This document shows, piece after piece, positions 56,151-64,000 of a stretch of 64,000 nt of DNA. Under the pieces are notes generated by a model that was not told where the DNA came from, ran no database searches, and saw only the letters and a program-made list of their open reading frames with translations. Made by a program: the position numbers and the translations under genes. Source of the stretch: CANKHA01 sp963731585 (GTDB taxonomy: Bacteria > Pseudomonadota > Alphaproteobacteria > Rhizobiales > Xanthobacteraceae); assembly GCA_963731585.1 (NCBI GenBank), contig CAVSWC010000013.1, positions 186,001-250,000 on the forward strand, in the 5' to 3' direction. Position 1 is the first letter of the stretch; each line of letters begins with the position of its first letter.

Positions 56151-56216
56151 TGGAATGTGTTGCGCTGTCACGGTGTCAACAGCCAACGGTGTTAAACAGC
56201 CAAGTCTTCACTTTCG

Positions 56217-56301
56217 TCATGCCCGCACTTGTTGCGGGCCTCTAGGGGCGCACTGCCTCGGGCATCGGGATGGCCGGAATAAGTCGGGCCATGACAATCG
56301 G
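56217..56301. repeat. GTCATGCCCGC / ATGGCCGGA palindromes
   Basis: GCCCGCA-CTTGT-TGCGGGC (56220-56240) and GATGGCCGGA...TCGGGCCATGAC (about 56268-56297) form two stems. Just upstream, the phrase AACAGCCAAG seen near 30500 and 30750 recurs at about 56188. Confidence 0.65.
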
Positions 56302-56353
56302 AACATGGTGCCTTTTAAACGCATTGACTCCTCACAACGCGAGGAGGTTTTCG

Positions 56354-56557
56354 ATGCCAGCCAAATCCAAGCAGCAGCAGAAGGCCGCCGGCGCCGCGCT
56401 CGCGGCCAAGCGCGGCGAGCAGCCGAAGTCGAAGCTGCGCGGCGCATCGCGCCAGATGGCGGAATCGATGAGCGAGGACGAGCTGGAGAAGATGGCCAGC
56501 GTCAAGCGCAGTAAGTTGCCGCGTCGCGCGGCCGGCGGGAAGACGCGTAAGCGCTGA
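56354..56557 (+). CDS. DUF3008 family small basic protein
   Basis: 67 residues, strongly basic: MPAKSKQQQKAAGAALAAKRG, then K-L-R-G-A-S-R-Q-M-A-E-S-M-S-E-D-E-L-E-K-M-A and a K-R-S-K-L-P tail. This is the DUF3008 pattern, short proteins of unknown function common in alphaproteobacteria. GAGGAGG lies upstream of ATG 56354. Intact. Confidence 0.85.
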   Translation: MPAKSKQQQKAAGAALAAKRGEQPKSKLRGASRQMAESMSEDELEKMASVKRSKLPRRAAGGKTRKR

Positions 56558-56632
56558 CTCGCTCACTGGCGCGCAAGCGGCGCGGATTTTCGCTGCGAAC
56601 GCGCGCGCCAGATCTCGTGTCAAAAGCAAACA

Positions 56633-56653
56633 CCGGAGAGCGATGCTCTCCGG
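56633..56653 (-). terminator. Terminator of the 27-residue minus-strand ORF
   Basis: CCGGAGAGC-GAT-GCTCTCCGG, a 9-bp stem. On the minus strand it is followed by TGTTTGCTTTTG. It lies 54 bases past the stop of the small membrane peptide, and also after the plus-strand DUF3008 gene, so it may act in both directions. Confidence 0.75.
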
Positions 56654-56707
56654 CGTCGATTTGATCGATTGTGTAACGGATGACGGCCGTTGCCGTTCGC
56701 CTTAATT

Positions 56708-56791
56708 TCAGAACGCTCCGAGAATGATTGCACCGAGGAAAAGAAATACGGCGCAAATCGCAAGCGTATCAAGTCTTAAGGTGACGCCCAC
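56708..56791 (-). CDS. 27-residue single-helix membrane peptide
   Basis: GTG 56791, seven bases after GGGAGG, encodes MGVTLRLDTLAICAVFLFLG and A-I-I-L-G-A-F, essentially one transmembrane helix. A terminator follows 54 bases after the stop. I recall peptides of this look in related genomes but cannot verify that. A role in membrane-complex tuning is possible; no function is known. Confidence 0.6.
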   Translation of the reverse strand: MGVTLRLDTLAICAVFLFLGAIILGAF

Positions 56792-56948
56792 CTGCGTGCC
56801 TCCCGCTGTGACGACCCGGCAAGCTTATCCATAATGTCGGCCGGGCCAAGCGGCGCCGGCGCCGCAGGGGGATAATTCCGCGTGAGGGTGTCACCGGCCC
56901 TTTGATTTTACTCGGAAATGTGCGTTACAATCTTTTGTTATCCCGACG

Positions 56949-58270
56949 TCATCGTCGCTTGGCGATGACGTTTTCCACAAAGGCCGCCGCTTCCAGCGTG
57001 GCACGGTCGCGGCCGAAGCGCCCGACGATCTGCACGCCGAGGGGTAATCCGGCGCCGTCGGTGATGCCCGGCACGTTGACGCAAGGCGTCCCCATCGAGG
57101 TCCATAGCCGGTTGAAGATCGCCTTGCCGGTGGTGTTGAATCCGAGCGGCGCTGCGCCCGGCGCCGACGGCGTCAAGATGAACTTTCCTTCCAACAGCTC
57201 GTTCACCGCATGCCGCGCGCGCCGCGTCAGCCGCCGCGCCGAGTCATATTCCTCCGAGGTGATGCTCGCGGCCTTGTCCAACAGCAGGCCCAGCACCGGC
57301 CCGATCGCATTGCGGTGATTGTCATATTCATAGGCCAGCGCGCGGAAGGCCTCGTAATCCATGATGATCGGCTGCAGGCGCCAGGCTTCCTCCACCACAT
57401 CAGGCAGGTCGATATCTTCCACCCTCGCGCCGGCGGCCCGCGCGGCGCGCGCGGTATCTTCGATCGCGCGCTGCATGTCGGCGCTCGCTTCATGCCAGAC
57501 GCCGGTGCGCGCGACGAGCAGCGCCGGGCGGTTCAGGCGGCGTGCGGTCGACGCGCAGGTCGCGCCCGCTGATGGCGGCGGCGGCATAGGCTACATCCAC
57601 CACCCGCGCGGCGAACAGGCCGACGGTATCGAGCGACCAGGAAAAGCATTTGATGCCGACGGTCGGCAGCAGGCGATAGGACGGCTTGAATCCTGCGATG
57701 CCGCAGAACGCGGCGGGACGGATCACCGAGCCGCCGGTCTGGGTGCCGGTGGCAATCGGCACCATGCCGGCGGCGACCGCCGCGGCGGAGCCGGACGATG
57801 AGCCGCCGGGCGAATGCGCGAGGTTGCGGGGATTTTTGGTCTTCGCCGGCTGCATATGCGCGAATTCGGTGGTGACAGTCTTGCCCAGCACCACTCCGCC
57901 GGCGCGCTTGAGCATCGACACCGCGGAGCAATCAGCGGACGGCCGGTGGCCGGCATAAATTTTTGAGCCGTATTCGGTGGGAAAATCGACTGTGTCGAAA
58001 ATATCCTTCACCCCGACCGGCAAGCCGCGCAGCAGCGCCGGCCCGTGTGCTTGTGCTTGCGCTTCTGCTCCTCCGCGCGCGCTCGATGTCGAGCACAGTG
58101 AAGGCGCCGATCTCGGCGTCCTGCGCGGCGATGGCTTCGGCGCACATATCAACGACCTTAGCCGACGTCAGGGTGCCGTCCTCGATCCGCCGCTCAAGAT
58201 CCAGTACCGAAGCATTGTTGTCGTTCTCCTGCCCGCGACTTGACCCGAAACGAGACGGCCGTTCAAGCAA
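56949..58270 (-). CDS. Amidase signature family enzyme (multiple frameshifts)
   Basis: About 430 residues. The Ser-cisSer-Lys triad is visible: GVKDIFDT (Lys), then HSPGGSSSGSAAAVAAGM (the two Ser) and G-T-Q-T-G-G-S-V-I-R-P-A. The C-terminus follows: K-F-I-L-T-P-S-A-P-G and G-L-P-L-G-V-Q-I-V-G. Hydrolyses amides; the substrate is unknown. Frames change near 58075 and 57535. The start is unclear: GGCAGGAG followed by ATG near 58218 looks right but is out of frame by one, suggesting another insertion, and the next in-frame start is TTG 58270. Confidence 0.82.
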
Positions 58271-58347
58271 CGATTTTTTATCCTTAAATACGGAGTTCGA
58301 TTTCAGCGTTGATAAGTCGTTAATTCAAAGCCTCGCATTCTCGCGAG

Positions 58348-59792
58348 ATGAGACGGGGGCTCTGTTTTTCTCTTATCGGTGTGGCTGTTTCTCGGCGCGC
58401 TCGCGGGCTGCGGCCGCGGCTTCCTGACATTTGAGGAGCGCGAAGCCTGGCGGCACGAAGCGGAAGTCCAATGCCTGAAGTCCGGTGCGGTGAAGGAAGG
58501 GCCGGCGCTGGTGCGGATCAGCCCGATCGAAGGTCCGGGCATTTGCGGCGCGGATTTTCCGTTGAAGGTCGCCGCTCTGGGGGAGAGCTCCGGCCCTGGC
58601 CTTCGCCGACGACTTGCGTCCGCCCGGAGCGATTCCGACAGGGGGAGCAGCACAGCCGCGCTGGCCGGCATCGCAGCCGCAACCCGCCGAAATCTACGCC
58701 CCGGCGCCGGTCTACAACCGGCCAGCACCGCCACCTCATGCCGCGGCACGCGGCAACCCGCCTTATGCACCGCGTGCCTCCGATGCTTATGTTCCGCCGC
58801 CCGGCTCCAGTAACCACCTTCGCGAACCGGCGCCGCGGCAGGCCGCCCCGAATTACCCGCCGAATTACGCGCCGAATGTCGCCCCGGGCGAGCCGATATC
58901 GCTGCGAGCTCCCGGCATTGCCGACCTGATCGAGGCCGACGCCATGCGCAGCTATCCACCGGATCGTCCCGGCGGCAGCGTCGTGCGCTCTTACCCGCCC
59001 GACCGGTCGGCTTATCCTGCGCCGACGTCGTATCCGGCGGATCGGCCGTCCTACCGCGCGCCGTCCTATCCGCTTGACCGCCCTGCTGCTTCCGCGCCGC
59101 AAACCCTGCCGGCGCTCGGCCCCGTCCGCGGCCCACAAGTCACCGGCTCAGTCGGTCCGGTGGAAATAACGCCGAATGCCACGCTCGCCTGTCCGATCGT
59201 CTCCGCGCTCGATCAATGGATCGCGCAATCGGTGCAGCCCGCGGCGATGCGCTGGTTCGGCCAGCCGGTCGCCGAGATCAAGCAGATCTCCGCTTATTCC
59301 TGCCGCGGCATGAACGGCCAGGCCGGCGCGCGAATTTCCGAACACGCCTTCGGCAATGCGCTCGACATCTCTGCCTTCACGCTGGCCGACGGGCGCAAGG
59401 TGGTGGTGCGCACGGCCTGGAACGGCGCGCCGGAAGAGCAGGGATTTCTGCGCGACATCCAGGGCGCCGCCTGCCAGCAATTCACCACCGTGCTGGCGCC
59501 GGGTTCCAACCGCTTCCATTACGATCACATCCATGTCGATCTGATGCGGCGCCCCGGCGGCCGCCAGATCTGCAATCCCGCCGCGATGTCCGGCGAAGTC
59601 GCCGCCGCCCGCGCCGCGCAGCAAAAGGGCTATGCGCGCCGTACCGATCCTGCCGCGATCACCGGCTCGATTGATCGCAAAGGCAAAATGGCCGATATGC
59701 CCTCTGAGGACGACGACCATCGATGGGTCGATCCCGAGGCGCCGACGAGGCAGGCGGAGAGTCGCTCGCGCGAGCGCTTTCGCGACCCGTGA
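58348..59792 (+). CDS. Extensin-like lipoprotein (two frameshifts)
   Basis: About 480 residues. The N-terminus has a lipobox (L-F-L-G-A-L-A-G-C) after one extra base near 58377. A second shift near 58600 leads into a long Pro/Tyr region with repeated Y-P-P-D-R units. The C-terminal extensin-like domain ends with S-E-H-A-F-G-N-A-L-D-I-S and H-Y-D-H-I-H-V-D, which resemble the metal site of M15 (VanY/MepA-type) peptidases. The length is 3n+2. Likely acts on peptidoglycan or binds cell wall (inference). Confidence 0.82.
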
Positions 59793-59999
59793 TCGAATTC
59801 TTTTCTCCGCTCGAAGTGCGACTTATCCGACGTTGATCGCTTAACCCATCTCGGTAACGCGAGGTCGGCAGAGGGCGGGGAAGAGGGAGACGAGAGACGT
59901 AGCGCACTGGTTAACTCTTGGTGACCGCACCCTCCGAAAGATGCAATTTGTACATCAGGATTAATCCGAAAGTACCGGTTGGCGTTTAGAACTTCGCCT

Positions 60000-60991
60000 A
60001 TGCGCGTCGTATTGGTTGATCCGAGCCGGACCGTTCTGAAATTTGTCTCGCGTCTTCTGGAAGCGCGCGGCGATGAGGTGCGTCCTTTCACCGATGGGCG
60101 CGCCGCGCTGGCTTATGTCGCGGAGGATCCGCTGGTCGAATGCGCTGATCACCAGCGCCGAGCCGATGTCGATCTCCGGCCTTGAATTGTGCTGGGAAAC
60201 GCGGCTGCTCGCGGGCGACCGGCGCTCCATCTACGTCATTCTGATGTCGTCCAACCAGGAGCGGCGCAATCTGGTTGAAGCGCTCGATTCCGGCGCCGAC
60301 GATTTTATCGGCAAGCCGCCCGCCGCAGAGGAGCTCTATGCCCGCCTGCGCGCTGCCGAGCGGCTCGCAACCATGCACCGCGACCTGGTACAGTTCGCTT
60401 CGCTCGATCCGCTCACCGGCATCTTTAATCGCCGGGTTTTCTTCGAACGGGCGCAAGCGGCGCTGGCGCAACGTTCGAAAAACGACAAGTTGGCCGCAAT
60501 CATGCTCGACATCGATCATTTCAAGCGCATCAACGACGCCTACGGCCATTCTATTGGCGACCGGGCGATCCGTGAAATCGCCAGCCTGATTTCGAATACT
60601 GGCGAGATCGTCGGACGGCTGGGCGGCGAGGAATTCGCCATGATCCTGCCGGGCCGCGACCTGACCGGCGGCAAGCACATCGCCGAGCGCCTGCGTCAGG
60701 AAATCATGACCCTGCGCCTGCCGGCAGATGACAGGGTCGTGCCGCTTACCTCCAGCTTCGGCGTCAGCGAATGGGTTGTCGGGCGAGAGCATCGATGAAA
60801 CGCTGCGCCGCGCCGACATGGCGCTTTATTCCGCCAAATCGGCGGGGCGCAACCGGGTGGTTACCACCGACGATGCCCTGGAGCTGAACGATTACAACGG
60901 CGTGGGCCGCCCGGTGCGCGCAGCACCACGGACCGAAGCGCCGCCGGCCCAAGCCAACGCCACGACAAGCAGCCCGCGCTCCGCGGCCTGA
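60000..60991 (+). CDS. Diguanylate cyclase (PleD-like) with degenerate receiver domain (two frameshifts)
   Basis: About 329 residues. The N-terminal receiver begins MRVVLVDPSRT, but where the phospho-accepting Asp should be the sequence reads A-L-I-T-S-A-E-P; the conserved Lys is kept (F-I-G-K-P-P). The C-terminal GGDEF domain is intact: DPLTGIFNRR, DIDHFKRIND and the active-site G-G-E-E-F. Extra bases near 60135 and 60780 shift the frame; the length is 3n+2. It makes c-di-GMP. With the phospho-acceptor replaced by Ser it is probably not phosphorylated, so control may come through dimerisation. Confidence 0.85.
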
Positions 60992-61104
60992 GGGCGCAGC
61001 GCCGCGCTGTCATCGGCCGCAACTGAGGCCTTATCACCGCGCCCGCCACACCCTATATTAGCTGCCAAGGCGGCCGGTTCGTGCCGCCTGCTGGGAGGAT
61101 CGCA

Positions 61105-62085
61105 ATGGCCCGCTTTCGTTTCCGTCATATTTTTGCGCTGCTCGCCGCCGTGGCGGTGATGAGCTTCATCATCGGCGAAGCCGACGCCCGCGTTGGCCGC
61201 GGCGGCAGCCTCGGCAGCCGTGGCGCACGCACTTATTCGGCGCCGCCTCCGAGCGCGACCGCGCCTTCCACCGCCGCGCCGATGCAACGCACGATTACGC
61301 AGCCGAATGCGACCCGGCCCACGACGCCCGCGACATCTCCGTCGCCCGGCCTTGCCGGCCGACCCGGGGGATTGTTCGGCGGCGGATTGCTCGGCGGTTT
61401 GGCCGCCGGCTTCATCGGCGCCGGCCTGTTCGGCCTGCTCTTCGGCCACGGCTTTCTGGGTGGCCTCGGCGGCTTTGCTTCCTTCCTCGGCCTGCTCCTG
61501 CAAATCGGGTTGGTGATCATCGTCGCCCGCCTGGCCTGGGCCTGGTGGCAGCGCCGCCAGCAGCAGCCGGCTTTGGCTTCCGGTCCGTCCATGCGAGACA
61601 ACGCGACCGGCCAGGGCGGCGGGTTGGGCGGCTTCCTCGGCATGGGTGCGGGTGCCGGCGCTGCGGCGGCAGAAACCGGCGCGCCGCTGGAAATCGAGCC
61701 GAAGGATTTCGACGCCTTCGAGCAACTGCTTGAAGAAGTCCAGCAGGGCTACAGCGACGAGGATCTGAACGCGCTGCGTTCGCACGTCACGCCGGAGATG
61801 CTGTCGTATTTCGCCGACGATCTGGCGGACAACGCCAGCCGCGGCGTGCACAACAAGGTCTCGGACGTGAAGCTGCTGCAGGGCGACCTGGCGGAAGCCT
61901 GGCGCGAAGGCGATACCGACTATGCGACCGTCGCCATGCGCTTCGGCCTGACCGACCAGACCCTCGACCGCACCACCGGACGCCTGGTGGAAGGCTCAAC
62001 CAGCCCGATGGAAGCCACCGAGCTGTGGACCTTCCGCCGCATACGGGCCGGTTCCTGGGTGCTCGCCGCTATCCAGCAGACCTGA
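61105..62085 (+). CDS. Tim44-like domain protein
   Basis: 326 residues. The N-terminal signal/anchor (H-I-F-A-L-L-A-A-V-A-V-M-S-F) is followed by a Gly/Pro-rich region with one clear hydrophobic helix (F-L-G-L-L-L-Q-I-G-L-V-I-I-V). The soluble C-terminal Tim44 domain begins D-F-D-A-F-E-Q-L-L-E-E-V-Q and includes LRSHVTPEMLSYF and W-R-E-G-D-T-D-Y-A-T-V-A-M. Bacterial Tim44-domain proteins are of uncertain, envelope-related function. GGGAGG precedes ATG 61105. Intact, followed by a strong terminator. Confidence 0.88.
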   Translation: MARFRFRHIFALLAAVAVMSFIIGEADARVGRGGSLGSRGARTYSAPPPSATAPSTAAPMQRTITQPNATRPTTPATSPSPGLAGRPGGLFGGGLLGGLAAGFIGAGLFGLLFGHGFLGGLGGFASFLGLLLQIGLVIIVARLAWAWWQRRQQQPALASGPSMRDNATGQGGGLGGFLGMGAGAGAAAAETGAPLEIEPKDFDAFEQLLEEVQQGYSDEDLNALRSHVTPEMLSYFADDLADNASRGVHNKVSDVKLLQGDLAEAWREGDTDYATVAMRFGLTDQTLDRTTGRLVEGSTSPMEATELWTFRRIRAGSWVLAAIQQT

Positions 62086-62105
62086 TCGCGACCATATCGA
62101 TAAAG

Positions 62106-62137
62106 AAAAAGGCCGGGCCAACAGCCCGGCCTTTTTT
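62106..62137. terminator. Strong terminator after the Tim44 gene
   Basis: AAAAAGGCCGGGC and GCCCGGCCTTTTTT around a CAACA loop. The A-run/T-run flanks make it effective in both directions, serving the convergent oxoprolinase gene too. Confidence 0.95.
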
Positions 62138-62188
62138 CTTCCCCTATCCCGAGAGCAGGGAGAGATTGGCCGCAGTGCCCTCGAATCT

Positions 62189-64000
62189 CTAGCCGTCGCG
62201 TCCGTCAGGCTTGCCATAGCCGCCCGCCGTCGGCGTCTTGATCGTCACGGCTTCGCCCGCATCCAGCAAGGTGGAGTCGCAGCCCTTCAGTTTTTCGATC
62301 CGGCCGTTGTTCCGCCGAACGCTGTTTTCTCCGACCTGACCCGCTTCGCCACCCGCCAGACCGAACGGGCGCACGCGGCGGTGCCCGGACAAGATCGTGC
62401 ATTGCATCTTTTCCAGAAATCGGATGCTGCGTGAGACGCCGTCGCCCGCCTTCCATTTGCCCCGTCCGCCGGAATTTTTCCGGATATGGAAATCCTCCAG
62501 CAGCACGGGATAACGCAGCTCCAAAACTTCGGGATCGGTGAGGCGGGTATTGGTCATATGCGTCTGCACCGCGTCGGTGCCGGGAAAGCCGGGACCGGCA
62601 GGTGAGCCGGAGCAGATCGTCTCGTAATATTGATAACGCGCATTGCCGAAATTGAGGTTGTTCATGCGTGCCTTGCGCCGCCGCCATCGCACCGAGCGCG
62701 CCAAACAGGCAATTGGTCACCGCCTGCGAGGTTTCCACGTTGCCGGCTACCACGGCGGCGGGATATTCCGGCGACAGCATCGAGCATTTTGGGATGACGA
62801 TGCGGATCGGCCGCAGGCAGCCGGCATTCATCGGGATGTCGTCGTCCACCATCACGCGGAACACATAAAGCACCGCCGCACGCGTCACCGGCTCCGGCGC
62901 ATTGAAGTTGTCGCCCTGTTGCGGCGAGGTGCCGGTGAAATCCACCGTCGCCTCGCGTTTTTTCCGGTCGACGCTGATCTTCACCTGGATTCGCGTGCCC
63001 TGATCCATCTCGTAGGTGAATGCGCCGTCGTGCAACTTGTCGATCACGCGGCGCACGCTCTCGGCCGCGTTGTCCTGCACGTGGCCCATGTAAGCCTGCA
63101 CGGTGGCAAGCCCGAACTGCGCCACCATCTTGCGCAGTTCCTGCGCGCCCTTTTCGTTGGCGGCGATCTGCGCCTTCAGGTCGGCGACATTCTGCGCCGG
63201 GTTGCGCGCAGGATAGCTCGCCCCGTTCAGCAGCGCCCGCAACTCCTGCTCGCGGAAGCTGCCGCGATCCACCAGCTTGAAATTGTCGATATAGACGCCT
63301 TCCTCGCCGATGGTGACGGCATCGGGCGACATCGAGCCCGGCGCGATGCCGCCGATGTCGGCATGGTGGCCGCGCGAGGCGACCCAGAAGAGAATCTGCC
63401 CTCCACCCGCGGAGCGAAGCGAAGTGGCGGGGAGGGGTTGGGGGTGGGGGGCGCTTTTCTTGGAAGTCCCCCCACCCCGGCGCGCCGCTGCCGCGCCGCG
63501 CCGACCCTCCCCGCCACTCGCAAGGGCTCGTGGGAGGAGGGTGGAGAATACCGGCGTGCAGACGGTGATGTCCGGCAGATGGGTGCCGCCGTTATAGGGC
63601 GCGTTGGTCGCAAACACGTCACCCGGGCGGATCTTCGGATTCTGCCGGATGATGGTTTCCACCGCGCGGTCCATGGAGCCGAGATGCACCGGCATATGCG
63701 GCGCGTTGGCCACCAGCGTTCCGTCGGCGGAAAACACGGCGCAGGAGAAATCCAGCCGCTCCTTGATGTTGACCGAGTAAGCCGTGTTCTGCAGCGCAAC
63801 GCCCATCTGTTCGGCGATCGCCATGAACAGGTTGTTGAACACTTCCAGCATCACCGGGTCGGCCTTCGTGCCGATCGCGCTCTGGCGCTTGAGTTTTTTG
63901 GCACGGGTCAGCACGAGATGGTTTTTCACCGTCAGTTCCGCGCACCAGCCGGCTTCGACCACCACGGTCTGATGCGGCTCGATCATGATGGCGGGACCGG
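62189..64000 (-). CDS. 5-oxoprolinase / hydantoinase B-domain protein, 3' part, with in-frame repeat insertion
   Basis: The gene continues beyond the right edge. The first residues (G-P-A-I-M-I-E-P-H-Q-T-V) match the end of a HyuA domain, so this is probably the long fused HyuA-HyuB ATP-dependent oxoprolinase. The HyuB part shows FMAIAEQMGVALQNTAYS, NAPYNGGTHLPDI, R-G-H-H-A-D-I-G-G and Y-Y-E-T-I-C-S-G-S. Between T-P-V-F and I-L-F-W-V-A-S-R-G about 45-50 foreign residues (G-G-E-G-R-R-G-A-A-A-A-R-R-G-G-G) are encoded by a palindromic repeat without breaking the frame. One shift near 62668 alters the downstream frame. Hydrolyses 5-oxoproline or related cyclic amides. Confidence 0.88.
63405..63545. 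repeat. Large palindromic repeat inside the oxoprolinase coding sequence
   Basis: AGTGGCGGGGAGGG near 63424 pairs with CCCTCCCCGCCACT near 63510, and GGGGGTGGGG with CCCCACCCC inside. CTCCACCC and GGGTGGAG flank the outside. GC-rich with GCGAAGCG in one arm, resembling the repeats of the metF/thiC class. It is translated in frame as about 47 residues. Confidence 0.8.

Overview
This 64 kb window is GC-rich chromosomal DNA from an alphaproteobacterium of the Hyphomicrobiales (Bradyrhizobium / Rhodopseudomonas / Pseudolabrys-like). The evidence is the gene set: several tripartite tricarboxylate (TctC/Bug) binding proteins, UdgX, an extensin-like protein, DUF2277, DUF3008, Tim44, a type I IPP isomerase, a TPP-riboswitch thiC and an ArsR-methyltransferase upstream of metF. 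Dense families of intergenic palindromes of the kind seen in that group support it. No rRNA, tRNA, CRISPR array, phage or insertion sequence was recognised.

Layout. 0-6 kb: TctC-type binding proteins, inorganic pyrophosphatase, a TPP-dependent decarboxylase/synthase and a bicupin protein, with decayed paralogue fragments between them. 6-14 kb: housekeeping genes (idi, methyltransferase, pyrD, ubiX, an L,D-transpeptidase, topoisomerase IB, the covalent uracil-DNA binder UdgX, a D-2-hydroxyacid dehydrogenase). 14-21.5 kb: glycosyltransferase plus glycogen-debranching-type glucosidase, EttA, YqhA, lytic transglycosylase. 21.5-30.5 kb: small secreted proteins, a PIG-L deacetylase, a membrane acyltransferase, a CAP-domain protein and another Bug protein. 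30.5-31.4 kb: about 1 kb of highly structured non-coding repeat. 31.4-36 kb: a ModA-like binding protein and thiC behind a TPP riboswitch, with repeats in the leader and inside the gene. 36-43.5 kb: tandem homocysteine methyltransferases, a phospholipase D protein, an MBL-fold protein with divergent TetR, and EEP plus YbhN-type domains. 43.5-49.7 kb: membrane, ClpP-like, panE, L,D-transpeptidase and trmO genes. 49.7-56 kb: a methionine-cycle operon (ArsR-methyltransferase regulator, metF, metH) with a DUF559 nuclease and its palindromic repeats lodged between metF and metH. 56-64 kb: DUF3008, a 27-residue membrane peptide, amidase, extensin-like lipoprotein, a GGDEF protein with a degenerate receiver, Tim44, and the 3' part of a 5-oxoprolinase/hydantoinase.

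Two themes cut across the window. First, about 20 otherwise conserved genes carry one to three frameshifts, and nearly every one that could be read closely is a single-base insertion; gene lengths exceed a multiple of three by exactly the number of shifts. This looks like sequencing error rather than decay, so such genes are annotated as genes. Second, palindromic repeats of the CCCTCTCCC...GGGAGAGGG and CATCCTTCGAGACG types have invaded coding regions (thiC, the oxoprolinase, the metF 3' end) and bracket a small DUF559 nuclease. This nuclease-repeat pairing is the best candidate for an undescribed mobile system.
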